From: Sphingomonadaceae bacterium
Lineage (GTDB): Bacteria > Pseudomonadota > Alphaproteobacteria > Sphingomonadales > Sphingomonadaceae
Reading direction: 5' to 3'
Assembly (NCBI GenBank): GCA_947476425.1
Contig: CANJQJ010000005.1
Location: 1-64,000 of the forward strand
DNA: 64,000 nt
Shown here: positions 8,830 through 17,997 of the stretch, piece after piece
How positions within the stretch are numbered: the first letter of the stretch is position 1
How the letters are laid out: every line of letters begins with the position of its first letter
Made by a program: the position numbers and the translations under genes
The notes under the pieces: generated by a model
Told to the model about the DNA's origin: nothing
Databases searched by the model: none
What the model saw: the letters and a program-made list of their open reading frames with translations, nothing else

Positions 8830-9947
8830 TCCGCCGCGTGGGCGTCGATCATCCCGGCTTCGATCTCCGCGGCCTTTGCCTCGACCAGCTTGACGATATG
8901 ATCGACCATCGCCTCGTCCCGGACATGATGATCGGTGACGCCCGACAAATAGACCATATGCTTGCCATTGCCGCCGCCGGTGATGCCGATATCGGTCTCG
9001 CGGGCCTCGCCCGGGCCGTTGACCACGCAGCCGAGCACCGAAAGCGAAAGCGGCGTGCGGATATGCGACAAGCGCGCTTCCAGCGCCTCGACTGTACGGA
9101 TCACGTCAAAACCCTGCCGCGCACAGCTCGGGCACGATACCACGCGGACGCCTCGATTGCGGATTCCGAGCGACTTGAGAATTTCGAAGCCGACGCGGAC
9201 CTCTTCCTCGGGCTCGGCTGAAAGCGAAACTCGAATCGTATCGCCGATCCCCCCCCACAGCAGCGAACCGATCCCGATCGACGACTTGACCGTGCCGCCG
9301 ATCAGACCGCCCGCCTCGGTGATACCGAGATGAAGCGGGCAATCCACCGCCTCCGAAAGCTGCTGATAGGCCGCAATGGCAAGAAATACGTCCGATGCCT
9401 TCACCGCGACCTTGTAATTGCGGAAGTCGTGATCCTCGAGCAGGCGGATATGGTCGAGCGCGCTTTCGACCAGGGCTTCGGGGCAAGGCTCGCCATATTT
9501 CTCGAGCAGGTCGCGTTCGAGGCTGCCTGCATTCACGCCGATCCGAATCGCGCAGCCATTGGCCTTGGCTGCGTTGACGACTTCGCGCACACGTTCAGCC
9601 GAGCCGATATTGCCCGGATTGATCCGCAGGCAGGCAGCGCCGGCGTCGGCGGCTTCGAGCGCGCGTTTGTAGTGAAAATGGATGTCAGCAACGATCGGCA
9701 CATTCGCCGCGCGCACGATCTCCTTGAGCGCAGCGGTCGACGCCTCGTCGGGGCAGGAAACGCGGATGATGTCGGCGCCCGCGTCTTCGCAGCGCCTGAT
9801 CTGCGCGATCGTGGCCTGCGCGTCGGCGGTGAGCGTGTTGGTCATGGTCTGCACCGTCACCGGCGCATCGCCGCCGACTGGCACGTTGCCGACCATGATC
9901 TGCCGGGATTTGCGGCGGCTGATATCACGCCAGGGACGCAGGGACAT
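8826..9947 (-). CDS. ispG: 4-hydroxy-3-methylbut-2-en-1-yl diphosphate synthase (flavodoxin)
   Basis: IspG converts 2-C-methyl-D-erythritol 2,4-cyclodiphosphate to HMBPP in the MEP isoprenoid pathway, using a [4Fe-4S] cluster. The roughly 373-residue product carries the TIM-barrel part with [16 protein letters not shown], then the cluster ligands CPSC and [11 protein letters not shown] in the C-terminal domain. The ATG at 9947 gives the family start ([12 protein letters not shown]). The promoter seems to lie inside the pal terminator just upstream, and the EamA transporter gene overlaps its end. Confidence 0.96.
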   Translation of the reverse strand: MSLRPWRDISRRKSRQIMVGNVPVGGDAPVTVQTMTNTLTADAQATIAQIRRCEDAGADIIRVSCPDEASTAALKEIVRAANVPIVADIHFHYKRALEAADAGAACLRINPGNIGSAERVREVVNAAKANGCAIRIGVNAGSLERDLLEKYGEPCPEALVESALDHIRLLEDHDFRNYKVAVKASDVFLAIAAYQQLSEAVDCPLHLGITEAGGLIGGTVKSSIGIGSLLWGGIGDTIRVSLSAEPEEEVRVGFEILKSLGIRNRGVRVVSCPSCARQGFDVIRTVEALEARLSHIRTPLSLSVLGCVVNGPGEARETDIGITGGGNGKHMVYLSGVTDHHVRDEAMVDHIVKLVEAKAAEIEAGMIDAHAAE

Positions 9948-9964
9948 GGATTCGGACTTCCGCA

Positions 9965-10005
9965 AACAAAAGGGCCTCGCGCAGTTCTATAACCGCGCGA
10001 GGCCC
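9965..10005 (-). terminator. Rho-independent terminator of the Tol-Pal operon
   Basis: On the minus strand a stem of GGGCCTCGCG with CGCGAGGCCC, loop of about a dozen bases, is followed by TTTTGTTT. It lies about 45 bases after the pal stop codon and before the ispG start. Confidence 0.85.
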
Positions 10006-10014
10006 ATTTTGTAA
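9986..10014 (-). promoter_or_regulatory. Predicted ispG promoter overlapping the pal terminator
   Basis: On the minus strand TTACAA (10009-10014) and TATAGA (9986-9991) are 17 bases apart. The -10 element is in the loop of the pal terminator hairpin, which ends in a T-tract inside the predicted ispG leader. Confidence 0.5.
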
Positions 10015-10051
10015 CCCTGAGCGTTTCCCGGCCTTCGCCGGGGTACGATCC

Positions 10052-10573
10052 TTATTCCGGAACGACAGTCACCGCGCGGCGGTTCTGGGCCCAGCTTGCC
10101 TCGTCCGAACCCTGCGCAACCGGACGTTCCTTGCCGTAGCTGATCGTCGAGATGCGGCTGGTGGCCACGCCATTGCTGACCAGGTAGTTCTTGGCGGCAT
10201 TGGCTCGGCGATCGCCGAGCGCGAGATTATATTCGCGGGTGCCGCGCTCGTCGCAATGGCCTTCGATCGTCACGCGTACGTTCGGATTCTGGGCGAGCCA
10301 CTGTGCCTGCTTGGCGAGGATCCCGGTGGCTTCGGCATCGATGTCATAGAGATCGGTGCCGAAATGGATCGTGTCGGTGCCGGCCTGCTGCAGGAAATCG
10401 GCGCGCGAGCCCGGGACGATCGACGAGGTGGGCGGCGGTGGCGCGGCTTCGGGCGCGGCAGGAGCCGAAGGTGCGGGCGGCGGCGGCGGAAGATCCTCGA
10501 CCTTCTTCTTGGCGCAACCAGCGGTCATGATCAGCGCTGCGGTTATCAGCAGCTTGGTCGTGGTGTTGGACAT
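10052..10573 (-). CDS. pal: Peptidoglycan-associated lipoprotein Pal
   Basis: Outer-membrane lipoprotein that binds peptidoglycan and TolB as part of the Tol-Pal complex needed for envelope constriction at division. The 173-residue product has a type II signal peptide with lipobox MTAGC (Cys20), a Pro/Ala-rich linker, and an OmpA-like domain with the peptidoglycan-binding core HCDERGTREYNLALGDRRA. AGAAGGAG lies upstream of the ATG. It is the last gene of the tol operon and is followed by a terminator that also holds the ispG promoter. Confidence 0.97.
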   Translation of the reverse strand: MSNTTTKLLITAALIMTAGCAKKKVEDLPPPPPAPSAPAAPEAAPPPPTSSIVPGSRADFLQQAGTDTIHFGTDLYDIDAEATGILAKQAQWLAQNPNVRVTIEGHCDERGTREYNLALGDRRANAAKNYLVSNGVATSRISTISYGKERPVAQGSDEASWAQNRRAVTVVPE

Positions 10574-10643
10574 TTCGGCTCCTTCTCTCTTCCGGTCGAT
10601 GTTATCGAACGATTCGTCGTATGAAAATAGCTAATGAAAACAA

Positions 10644-11957
10644 TTACGGCATCAGCGGACCCCAGGCGGGATCCGATCCATCGAGCGGTGTCGGCACCGG
10701 CCGTTCATTGACCCCGGTGAGATCGACCGACCAGAGATCGGCCTTGCCGCTGCCCTGCGCGGTCCGGAAGAACATGATTACGCGGCCGTTCGGCGACCAG
10801 CTCGGCCCTTCGTCCTGCCAGGCATTGGTGAGGATCTTCTCGCCGCCGCCGCCCGGGCTCATGATTCCGATGCGGAAACCGCCCTCGATCTTGGTGAAGG
10901 CAATCTGGTCGCCACGCGGGCTCCATACCGGCGTGGCGTAGCGCCCGCCGCCGAAGCTGATTCGCTGCTGGTTCGAACCATCGGCATTCATCGTGTAGAT
11001 TTGCTGGCTTCCCGAACGATCGCTCTCGAACACGATCCGCGCGCCATCGGGCGAATAGCTTGCGCCGGTATCGATCCCAGGCGCCGTCGTCAGCCGTTGC
11101 GGTGCACCGCCGGAAACCGGGACGCGATAGATATCGGTGTTGCCGCCCACCGCCATCGAGAAGACGACGTAGCGCCCATCCGGCGAGAAACGCGGCGCAA
11201 AGGTCATGTTGGGCTGGTCGACCACCAGCCGCTGCGTCCCCGATCCAACATTATAGACATAAACTCGCGGCCGCAGCCCGACGAACGACATGTAGACGAT
11301 TGCCTGCTGGTTCGGCGCGAAGCGCGGAGTCAGCACGATATTCTGGCCGTTGGTGATGAAGCGATGCCCGGCGCCATCCTGATCCATGATCGCAAGCCGC
11401 TTGATCCGCCTGGTCTTGGGACCGGTCTCCGAGACATAGACCACCCGGCTGTCGAAATAGGCGCCCTCGCCGGTCAGCCGCGTATAGACCGTATCGGCGC
11501 ATTTATGCGCTGCGCGGCGCCATGCGGCGGGCGCGACAACGAAGCCCTGCCGCGCCATCTCGTTATGCCCGACGATATCGTAGAGATAACAACCAACCGT
11601 CAGCGTACCGTCGCCATTGGCCTGCACAAAGCCCTGCACCAGCGCCTGAGCACCGGTTCCGCCCCAATAAGGGTAATCGGGCGTGGTCACCCGGTTGAAC
11701 GGCACCGCCTGCACCGCATTGGGCCCGAGCGGTGCGAACAATCCGCTATTCTTGAGATCGTTGGTCACCACATCGGCCACCTGCCGCCCAAGCGCTCCGG
11801 TCGCGCCTGCCGCCGTGTTGACGACAACAGGCGTCGGCATCGCCGGGATCGCGATCGGCATCGGCGCGGAAATCCCGCCCGAAATATCCACCCGGATCTG
11901 CGCGGCGGCTGGCAACGCCGCGGAAATCAGGATCGCAAAGAGGGGTAAGCGTTTCAT
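10644..11957 (-). CDS. tolB: Tol-Pal system protein TolB
   Basis: Periplasmic six-bladed beta-propeller that links Pal to the inner-membrane TolQRA motor. The 437-residue product begins with a cleavable signal peptide (cut after AAAAQ-type residues near position 20), followed by the alpha/beta N-terminal domain and repeated blades seen as PRFSPDGRYVVFSM, SYSPDGARIVFESD, PVWSPRGDQIAFT and SWSPNGRVIMFFR. It sits 31 bases after tolA and 70 bases before pal in the expected order. Confidence 0.97.
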   Translation of the reverse strand: MKRLPLFAILISAALPAAAQIRVDISGGISAPMPIAIPAMPTPVVVNTAAGATGALGRQVADVVTNDLKNSGLFAPLGPNAVQAVPFNRVTTPDYPYWGGTGAQALVQGFVQANGDGTLTVGCYLYDIVGHNEMARQGFVVAPAAWRRAAHKCADTVYTRLTGEGAYFDSRVVYVSETGPKTRRIKRLAIMDQDGAGHRFITNGQNIVLTPRFAPNQQAIVYMSFVGLRPRVYVYNVGSGTQRLVVDQPNMTFAPRFSPDGRYVVFSMAVGGNTDIYRVPVSGGAPQRLTTAPGIDTGASYSPDGARIVFESDRSGSQQIYTMNADGSNQQRISFGGGRYATPVWSPRGDQIAFTKIEGGFRIGIMSPGGGGEKILTNAWQDEGPSWSPNGRVIMFFRTAQGSGKADLWSVDLTGVNERPVPTPLDGSDPAWGPLMP

Positions 11958-11988
11958 ACCGTGCCTTTCGGGCTGAAATTATAGGGTT

Positions 11989-12792
11989 TCACTGCATCGC
12001 CTCGGGACGGAAATCGAAGATGATATCCTCCCACCCGCCCTGATAAAGCTCCAGCGGAAGCTTGAGCGGGGAACAGCGGAGAACAGCGCGCCGCGCAGCA
12101 TCGTCCATCTGGCGGAGATAGCCCTGGTTCTCGTCCGTCACTCCGGAATGATCGACGATGGCGGGAGTTCCGATCACCGATCCATCACGGTTGAAGCGCA
12201 ATCGCAGCGAGGTGACGATGCGCTCCGCGCCAGCACCACCCAGCGGCACGTTGTAGCAGGGCTTGACCTGCGCCCGGATCGCCGCCGCCAGCCCGGCCAT
12301 CTGCGGTCCGGTGATCGCGGCGCGGGGGGCGGCGCCCTTGCCGTTGGTCGCCTCGGCGGTGATCCCCTTGAGGAAATCGGGCCCGAGCCGCTTGCCGGTC
12401 GCCTTGCGCTCCTTGGCGGCGGCGGCGCGGATATCCTTGATGAAATCGTCGGAAAGCGCCGCGCGCTTGACCGGCTCGGCCTTGAGCGCCGGAACGTCGG
12501 ATATTCTGGGCGTCGGCACCGGCTCTGGCTTGGCCACGGCTTCCCGCGCTGGCGTATCCGCCTCGCTCGGCTTGCCCTGCTCGGGCGCCTGCGATTCGGC
12601 TGGCGCCTCAGTTGCTGGCTGGGGTAGCGACGAATGCAGGCCGATCGGGCCGACCAGCTCGACGTCCATCGCATCCTGAGGCAGGTGAACCGCCGCATTC
12701 CGCATAGCGAGCCCCATCGAAAGCGCGGCGAACAGCAGGATATGGCCGGCAACCGCCAGCCCGAAGCCAGTGCGTTCGGCCTTGTCGATCAC
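11989..12792 (-). CDS. tolA: TolA-like energy-transducing protein
   Basis: A 267-residue protein with one N-terminal membrane helix (about residues 11-30), a Pro/Ala/Glu-rich periplasmic region, and a C-terminal domain of TolA/TonB fold containing IRAQVKPCYNVPLG and a later cysteine (VLRCSPLKLP) that could form the disulfide seen in TolA domains. TolA spans the periplasm and passes proton-motive force from TolQR to TolB-Pal. The linker is shorter than in E. coli TolA, which is usual in this order. It overlaps tolR by four bases. Confidence 0.93.
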   Translation of the reverse strand: MIDKAERTGFGLAVAGHILLFAALSMGLAMRNAAVHLPQDAMDVELVGPIGLHSSLPQPATEAPAESQAPEQGKPSEADTPAREAVAKPEPVPTPRISDVPALKAEPVKRAALSDDFIKDIRAAAAKERKATGKRLGPDFLKGITAEATNGKGAAPRAAITGPQMAGLAAAIRAQVKPCYNVPLGGAGAERIVTSLRLRFNRDGSVIGTPAIVDHSGVTDENQGYLRQMDDAARRAVLRCSPLKLPLELYQGGWEDIIFDFRPEAMQ

Positions 12793-13220
12793 TTCTTCTC
12801 TTCCGACCCCGCCGTCACCAGCGCGACCTTGTTCAGCCCGGCGCGATTGAGTTCGCCCATCACCTGCATGACCCGGCCATAGGAAAGCTCACGATCCGCG
12901 CGCAGATAGATCTGGCGCGGCTTGCCGGCATTGTTCGATGCGATCGCTGCCAGCCGGTCGGGAAGACCGTCAGCCGGGATCGGCTTGTCGTCAATGAACA
13001 GCTGGCCATCGCCCTTGATCGAAATCTGGATCGGCTGCTGGTCTTGGTCGAGTGCCTTGGCGCGGCTGTCGGGCAGATTGACCGGAACGCCAGCGACCAG
13101 CAACGGCGCTGTCACCATGAAGATGATCAGGAGCACCAGCATCACATCGACCAGCGGCGTGACGTTGATGTCGGCCATCGGCGCGCGGCGTCCATTGGCG
13201 CCGCGTGCGGAAGGCCCCAT
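12789..13220 (-). CDS. tolR: Tol-Pal system protein TolR (ExbD/TolR family)
   Basis: A roughly 143-residue inner-membrane protein with one helix carrying the essential aspartate in NVTPLVDVMLVLLIIFMV, the proton-path residue of ExbD/TolR proteins, and a periplasmic domain. It partners TolQ in the motor. The ATG at 13220 overlaps the tolQ stop by one base; a GTG one codon upstream is also in frame. Its end overlaps tolA (ATGA), so tolQ, tolR and tolA look translationally coupled. Confidence 0.96.
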   Translation of the reverse strand: MGPSARGANGRRAPMADINVTPLVDVMLVLLIIFMVTAPLLVAGVPVNLPDSRAKALDQDQQPIQISIKGDGQLFIDDKPIPADGLPDRLAAIASNNAGKPRQIYLRADRELSYGRVMQVMGELNRAGLNKVALVTAGSEEKK

Positions 13221-13912
13221 CACTGCACGCCCTCCAGCTCTCGGCTGAGCGTCGTGTGGAAGCCATCCGCGAACCGATGCATCCTAGCCTCGATCCGGTT
13301 GATGCGGTGAGTCAGCCGGTTGTAGGCGATCACCGCGGGGATTGCCGCGAACAGCCCAAGCGCAGTGGCGAAGAGCGCCTCGGCTATGCCCGGCGCGACG
13401 ACCCCGAGGCTGGTATTCTGCGAGGCCGCGATATCCGAAAAGCTCCGCATGATGCCCCAAACCGTGCCGAACAGGCCGACGAAAGGCGCTACCGAGCCAG
13501 TGGTGGCGAGGATGTTGAGGCGATCCGACAGCCGGTCGATCTCGGCTGCGACTGTCGAGCCCATCGTCGTCGCCAAACGCGCCCGAGTGCCTTCGCGATC
13601 GACATTACTGCCGGCGGTCGAGCGCCGCCATTCCGACATTCCGGAGGCGAACACACGTGCGCTCGGAGCGTCGCGCTTGGCCTGGGCGTCGAAGAACCGA
13701 TCGATATTGTCGGTCTTCCAGAACTCGCGTTCGAAGGCCTCATTCTCGCGTGCGATCCGCGCCAGGCGCCGGCCGTGGCTGAAAATCGTCGTCCAAGTCC
13801 AAATGCTCGCGACAATCAGCCCCATGATCACCAGCTTCACGATGATATCGGCGTGGATGAAGAGCGTGATGGGTGACATCGCCGACCCGCTGGTTAATTC
13901 GATTGCCTGCAT
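13220..13912 (-). CDS. tolQ: Tol-Pal system protein TolQ (MotA/TolQ/ExbB family)
   Basis: A 230-residue proton-channel subunit with a first helix near residues 22-42 and two more in the conserved block LATTGSVAPFVGLFGTVWGI and GIAEALFATALGLFAAIPAV. TolQ and TolR form the inner-membrane motor that energises TolA. It lies four bases after ybgC in the canonical order. Full length, no oddities. Confidence 0.96.
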   Translation of the reverse strand: MQAIELTSGSAMSPITLFIHADIIVKLVIMGLIVASIWTWTTIFSHGRRLARIARENEAFEREFWKTDNIDRFFDAQAKRDAPSARVFASGMSEWRRSTAGSNVDREGTRARLATTMGSTVAAEIDRLSDRLNILATTGSVAPFVGLFGTVWGIMRSFSDIAASQNTSLGVVAPGIAEALFATALGLFAAIPAVIAYNRLTHRINRIEARMHRFADGFHTTLSRELEGVQ

Positions 13913-13916
13913 TCCG

Positions 13917-14387
13917 TCACTTCGCTCCTGTTATCGCCTGCCCTGCGATCGCCCCGAAAATTTCACGCCATTCCGCTGGTTGGCGACGCGGCCTGCCTTC
14001 GCGCGAGACGAAGGCGACATCGACCTCGGCTTGGGCGACAACCTCCCCATTGCGCATGACTCTCTGATGAATATGAACGCTCGCCGCGCGAATTTCGCCA
14101 ATCGCGCTGATCACGAGCAGTTCGTCGTCGAGCCGCGCCGATCGCTTGAAATCGATCGCCAGCCGGGCCACCGCATAGGCCCCCTCGCCAGCCTCATAGG
14201 CCGCGCGCTGGTCGATCCCGGCAACGCGAAGCATATCCGATCGCGCCCGCTCGATGAAACGCAGGTAATTGGCGTGGTAGACGACGCCGGTAAAATCGGT
14301 GTCCTCGAAAAAGACGCGCACCGGGAAAAGATGCACGCCATCGGCGAAGCGTCCGGATTGGGGTCGATCGGCAGCATCTTTAACCAT
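13917..14387 (-). CDS. ybgC: Tol-Pal system-associated acyl-CoA thioesterase
   Basis: A 156-residue hotdog-fold 4-hydroxybenzoyl-CoA thioesterase-type protein. The catalytic segment FFEDTDFTGVVYHANYLRFIERAR, around residues 26-49, carries the active-site aspartate of the YbgC family. It is the conserved first gene of tol-pal operons, though its part in envelope function is still unclear. I prefer the ATG at 14387 over the longer frame to 14459 because a good promoter ends seven bases before it, which makes a leaderless message likely, and because the extra upstream residues run through repeat DNA. Confidence 0.92.
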   Translation of the reverse strand: MVKDAADRPQSGRFADGVHLFPVRVFFEDTDFTGVVYHANYLRFIERARSDMLRVAGIDQRAAYEAGEGAYAVARLAIDFKRSARLDDELLVISAIGEIRAASVHIHQRVMRNGEVVAQAEVDVAFVSREGRPRRQPAEWREIFGAIAGQAITGAK

Positions 14388-14394
14388 CGGGCCG

Positions 14395-14423
14395 GGGATA
14401 GACTCTCGCGAGTCCGGGCGCAA
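14395..14423 (-). promoter_or_regulatory. Predicted tol-pal operon promoter, leaderless
   Basis: On the minus strand TTGCGC (14418-14423) and TATCCC (14395-14400) are 17 bases apart. Seven bases then lead to the ybgC ATG, so transcription should start on the codon; no ribosome-binding site is seen. Confidence 0.5.
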
Positions 14424-14471
14424 CGCAATCCCCGTCATCCCAACGCCCCCTCCCGTCATCCCGACGCGCCA

Positions 14472-14567
14472 TCGTCATCCCGACGGACGTCGGGATCCAT
14501 GGGACCCACAGGTCTCGCGATCGGAGCGACACCGAATCATGGATCCCGGCGTCCGCCGGGATGACGA
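14472..14567. repeat. 96-bp dispersed palindromic element, copy A
   Basis: Ends are inverted repeats (TCGTCATCCCGACG-like against its complement). Read in reverse complement it aligns without gaps to copies B (21318-21413) and C (30116-30211). The left flank has further degenerate GTCATCCC units. It fills most of the 370-bp gap between ybgC and ruvB (14388-14758), in which I see no gene. Confidence 0.85.
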
Positions 14568-14758
14568 GGAGGCGGGATGACGAAATTTCAGAAGGCTATT
14601 GCCTCTTGCATTGTAGGAAATAACCTCTGATAAGCTGGTTATGAACAAGCGAATCAGACTCTTGCAGCGATTGCGCGGGCGACACTCATTGTCGTTTCCG
14701 GCCGCCGCTGCGCGTCTTTTGTTCAAATGCGATATGCGCGATTTTCGTGGCGAAGCGG

Positions 14759-15790
14759 CTATTTCGCTTCGAACAATCCGGCCTGCCCAGCCTCTTCGGG
14801 CGGATTGAGGCCGAGATGCTTCCAGCCCCGGCTGTTGAGGCAGCGACCGCGCGCCGTGCGGGCGATCAGGCCGAGCTGGATCAGGAAGGGTTCGATCACC
14901 TCCTCGACCGTGTCGCGGGGCTCGGAAAGGCCGGCCGCCAGCGTCTCGACGCCGACTGGCCCGCCCCTGTAGATGTCAGCGATCATGTGGAGATAGCGCC
15001 GATCCATCGCGTCGAGGCCGAGCCCGTCGACCTCGAGCCGGTTGAGCGCATCGTCAGCGACATCACGATCGATCACGCCGGCACCACCGACATGCGCGAA
15101 ATCGCGAACCCGGCGGAGCAAGCGCCCGGCGATCCGGGGCGTGCCACGCGCGCGGCGCGCAATCTCGCGGGCGCCATCGTCCGAAATCGGCGTCGCAAGC
15201 AGCCCGGCCGCGCGGCGGACGACCTGCTCCAGTTCCTCGACGCTGTAGAATTGCAACCGCACCGGGATCCCGAAGCGATCGCGCAACGGTGTGGTGATCA
15301 GACCTTGCCGAGTCGTCGCGCCAACCAGCGTGAAGCGCGGCAAATCAATTCGCACCGAGCGCGCCGAGGGACCCTCGCCGATCATCAGGTCGAGCGAGCG
15401 ATCTTCCATCGCCGGATACAGGACTTCCTCGACCGCAGGCGCGAGGCGATGAATCTCGTCGATGAACAGCACGTCGCCGTCCTCGAGATTGGTCAGCAGT
15501 GCAGCGAGATCGCCCGACTTGACGATCACGGGGCCAGAGGTCGAACGGAAGCCAACGCCCATTTCGCGGGCGATGATCTGCGCAAGCGTTGTCTTGCCAA
15601 GCCCCGGAGGGCCATAGAACAGAACATGATCGAGGGCGTCGCCGCGCTGCTTCGCCGCCTCGATGAACACCCGCAAATTCTCGCGCGCCGCCTTCTGCCC
15701 GACAAACTCGTCGAGCGATTTCGGGCGCAGCGCGGCATCGATGTCCTCGGGCTTGCGGTTGGGGGCGATGAGGCGTTCGGCGTCGGTCAT
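14759..15790 (-). CDS. ruvB: Holliday junction branch migration helicase RuvB
   Basis: Hexameric AAA+ motor that drives Holliday-junction branch migration with RuvA during recombinational repair. The 343-residue product has Walker [10 protein letters not shown] (residues 60-68), Walker B VLFIDEIH, the sensor segment VGATTRQG and a C-terminal winged helix. It overlaps ruvA by four bases and is the last gene of the ruvCAB run. Confidence 0.98.
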   Translation of the reverse strand: MTDAERLIAPNRKPEDIDAALRPKSLDEFVGQKAARENLRVFIEAAKQRGDALDHVLFYGPPGLGKTTLAQIIAREMGVGFRSTSGPVIVKSGDLAALLTNLEDGDVLFIDEIHRLAPAVEEVLYPAMEDRSLDLMIGEGPSARSVRIDLPRFTLVGATTRQGLITTPLRDRFGIPVRLQFYSVEELEQVVRRAAGLLATPISDDGAREIARRARGTPRIAGRLLRRVRDFAHVGGAGVIDRDVADDALNRLEVDGLGLDAMDRRYLHMIADIYRGGPVGVETLAAGLSEPRDTVEEVIEPFLIQLGLIARTARGRCLNSRGWKHLGLNPPEEAGQAGLFEAK

Positions 15791-16389
15791 TTCGCGGCCT
15801 TGCGTAGCGCCAATCGCACCAGCGCGTCGAGGGTCGCATCCTCGCCGAGTTCAGCCACCGCCGCCGACACCGCAGCATTGGCTTCCGCCGGCCGAAAGCC
15901 AAGGTTCGAAAGCGCTGACAAGGCATCTGCGACCGCACCCGGGCCCGCGACAATTGGCGCTCCCGATCCGATCGGACCAAGTTCGATCCCGCCGACCTTG
16001 TCCTTGAGCTCCATGGTGATCCGTTGCGCGAGCTTGGGCCCGACGCCGTTGGCGCGCGCGATCATCGCCTTGTCTCCGCGGGCAACGGCCTGGGTCAGTT
16101 CGTCCGGCGCCAGCGTCGAGAGGATCGCGAGCGCAAGCCTTCCGCCCACGCCCTGCACCGAGGTCAGCAGGCGAAACCACTCCCGCTCGCGCTTGGATCC
16201 GAAGCCGAACAGGGTGATCGCGTCCTCGCGCACCTGCATCTCGGTCAACAGCATCACCTCGCCGCCGACCGGACCGATCGCCGAAAGCGTGCGCCCGGAA
16301 AGCTGGACGAGATATCCAACGCCATTCACGTCGATCACCGCATGGTCCGAGCCGCTTTCAGCCAATAGTCCCGCCAGTCGCGCAATCAT
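15787..16389 (-). CDS. ruvA: Holliday junction branch migration complex subunit RuvA
   Basis: Tetrameric junction-binding protein that loads RuvB. The 200-residue product has the N-terminal OB fold ([24 protein letters not shown]), the two helix-hairpin-helix motifs around [17 protein letters not shown] and [14 protein letters not shown], and the C-terminal RuvB-contacting domain. It overlaps ruvC and ruvB by four bases each. Confidence 0.97.
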   Translation of the reverse strand: MIARLAGLLAESGSDHAVIDVNGVGYLVQLSGRTLSAIGPVGGEVMLLTEMQVREDAITLFGFGSKREREWFRLLTSVQGVGGRLALAILSTLAPDELTQAVARGDKAMIARANGVGPKLAQRITMELKDKVGGIELGPIGSGAPIVAGPGAVADALSALSNLGFRPAEANAAVSAAVAELGEDATLDALVRLALRKAAK

Positions 16390-16889
16390 GCCTTGGTTTT
16401 CCCCAGCGCTCTTTTCGATGCGAGATGATGCGCATGGGTTATTGCAACCGCAAGCGCATCCGCAGAGTCCGCGCCGGCTATCTTCACGCCGGGCAGCAAT
16501 CTCTGGACCATCGCGTGGACCTGCTGCTTTTCGGCGCTTCCGGTACCAACCACCGCCTTCTTCACCAGTCGCGCCGCATATTCGCCGACTTCGATCCCGG
16601 CCATCGCCGCCGTCAGCAGGATCACCCCGCGCGCCTGCCCAAGCTTCAGAGTCGATTGCGGATTGGCGTTCACGAACACTTCCTCGACCCCCGCGCCATC
16701 CGGGCGATGCTCGAGGATCACGTCCCGCAGCGCGTCGTGCAACGTCACAAGCCGCTCGGCCAACGGGGCCTTGGCGTCCGTGCGGATCTGGCCGTTGGCG
16801 ATGTGCGAAAGCCGGTTGCCTTCAGCTGCGATCACACCCCATCCGGTCGTGCCGAGGCCCGGATCGAGGCCCAATATTATTGCTGCCAC
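16386..16889 (-). CDS. ruvC: Crossover junction endodeoxyribonuclease RuvC
   Basis: Dimeric Mg-dependent resolvase that cuts Holliday junctions. The 167-residue product has the catalytic acidic residues in [14 protein letters not shown] (Asp8) and GVEEVFVN, and the C-terminal [17 protein letters not shown]. The start is GTG at 16889; the frame extends to 17144 but the extra residues are the antisense of the desaturase gene. If the upstream desaturase frame is repaired (see that entry), its stop falls two bases before this GTG, so the two would be tightly coupled. Confidence 0.95.
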   Translation of the reverse strand: MAAIILGLDPGLGTTGWGVIAAEGNRLSHIANGQIRTDAKAPLAERLVTLHDALRDVILEHRPDGAGVEEVFVNANPQSTLKLGQARGVILLTAAMAGIEVGEYAARLVKKAVVGTGSAEKQQVHAMVQRLLPGVKIAGADSADALAVAITHAHHLASKRALGKTKA

Positions 16890-16986
16890 GTTCAATCTGT
16901 ATGGGCGGGATCGGCGATATGGGCGGGATCGGCAAGCCGTACTCGCCGGACATCCCAGATCAGGCCTGTGCGCTCCAGCGCCCAGA

Positions 16987-17910
16987 TCACCAGCTCGCGA
17001 CATCGATTTCATGCCGGGCCATGCCATGATTGGCCGAACGGGGATGGGCATGATGATTATTGTGCCAGCCCTCACCGAGGCTGACGATCGCGACGAAGAG
17101 ATTGTTTCTGGCGCTTCCCGTTCCCTCGAAGCGCTGGCTTCCATAACGATGCCCGACGCTGTTCACGAGCGCGATCGCATGGAGCGACAGCGCCATGCGA
17201 AGGAAGCCGGCGATCAGGATCGTTCCGGTGATCGCGGCTGGTCCACCAAGGACAAAGCCCCAGGCGGCGGGCAGCAACAGCACCGAAATCGCGTACCAGG
17301 CAAAGCGCGTACGGTGGCAGAATGCGATGACTCGATCGTCCGCCAGCCCCTTGCCATAGATTGCAGGATCGGTGGTGCTGTCATCGAAAAGCCAGCCCAG
17401 GTGCGCATGCCGCAACCCCCGCGCCCCGGAGAGCGGCCGGCCGTAATTGTCGAAATAGGGGCTATGGGCATCGCCGGGCCGATCGGAGCGGGAATGGTGC
17501 CGGCGATGATCAGCGCACCAACTCTTCAACGATCCATAGGCGCCGAGCTGCGCCCATATGCCAAGCAGGTACCGCATCGGCAGCGAGGTTTCGAACGACC
17601 GATGCACGAAATAGCGGTGATAGCAGACGTTCATCGCGAGCACGTTGAGCACGTAGAAAAGCGCAAAGCCGCTCCACTCGATCCAGCCGGTGGGGTGCGT
17701 AGCAATCCACCACAGCGCGATCAACGCACCGCCCTGCTTGGTGAGTGCGTAGAAACCGACCTCGCCGCGCTTCACCCAGCTCGCCACTCCACCATGACGG
17801 ACGCCGAGCATGGCCTCCGACGCCGGATAGCCGTCCAGTTCATCGCCGTGGGCGCGAAGATCCCGCTCTGCGAAGTTTGCAGCGGATTCGCTCACGATAG
17901 TGGTCGCCAT
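16987..17910 (-). CDS. Acyl-CoA/fatty-acid desaturase, 3' end frameshifted
   Basis: Membrane-bound di-iron desaturase of the delta-9 acyl-CoA type. All three histidine boxes are present: HRYFVH (98-103), HRRHH (135-139) and HNNHH (283-287), with H254 in NSVGHRYG, and several membrane helices. The frame stops after residue 307 (EIDVASW), yet the next frame carries on at once with [16 protein letters not shown] and about 32 residues in all, which matches how the family ends, and stops just before ruvC. A missing G in a TGG(G)TGATC context would explain it. The catalytic core is intact, so the truncated enzyme may still work; a sequencing error is also possible. GGGGGG precedes the ATG. Confidence 0.88.
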   Translation of the reverse strand: MATTIVSESAANFAERDLRAHGDELDGYPASEAMLGVRHGGVASWVKRGEVGFYALTKQGGALIALWWIATHPTGWIEWSGFALFYVLNVLAMNVCYHRYFVHRSFETSLPMRYLLGIWAQLGAYGSLKSWCADHRRHHSRSDRPGDAHSPYFDNYGRPLSGARGLRHAHLGWLFDDSTTDPAIYGKGLADDRVIAFCHRTRFAWYAISVLLLPAAWGFVLGGPAAITGTILIAGFLRMALSLHAIALVNSVGHRYGSQRFEGTGSARNNLFVAIVSLGEGWHNNHHAHPRSANHGMARHEIDVASW

Positions 17911-17997
17911 GCCCGATTTCCCCCCGAAAAAATCGCCGATGACGAGACTGTTAGCCGAAATATATCTTATGGTAAACGGCCGAACGCTTCCGACTGG

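Noticed and set aside
14747-17029. 760-codon open frame on the plus strand opposite ruvB, ruvA and ruvC
   Set aside because: It is antisense to three well-supported genes, has no recognisable domain and the Arg/Pro/Ser/Ala-rich composition expected of a GC-rich shadow frame.
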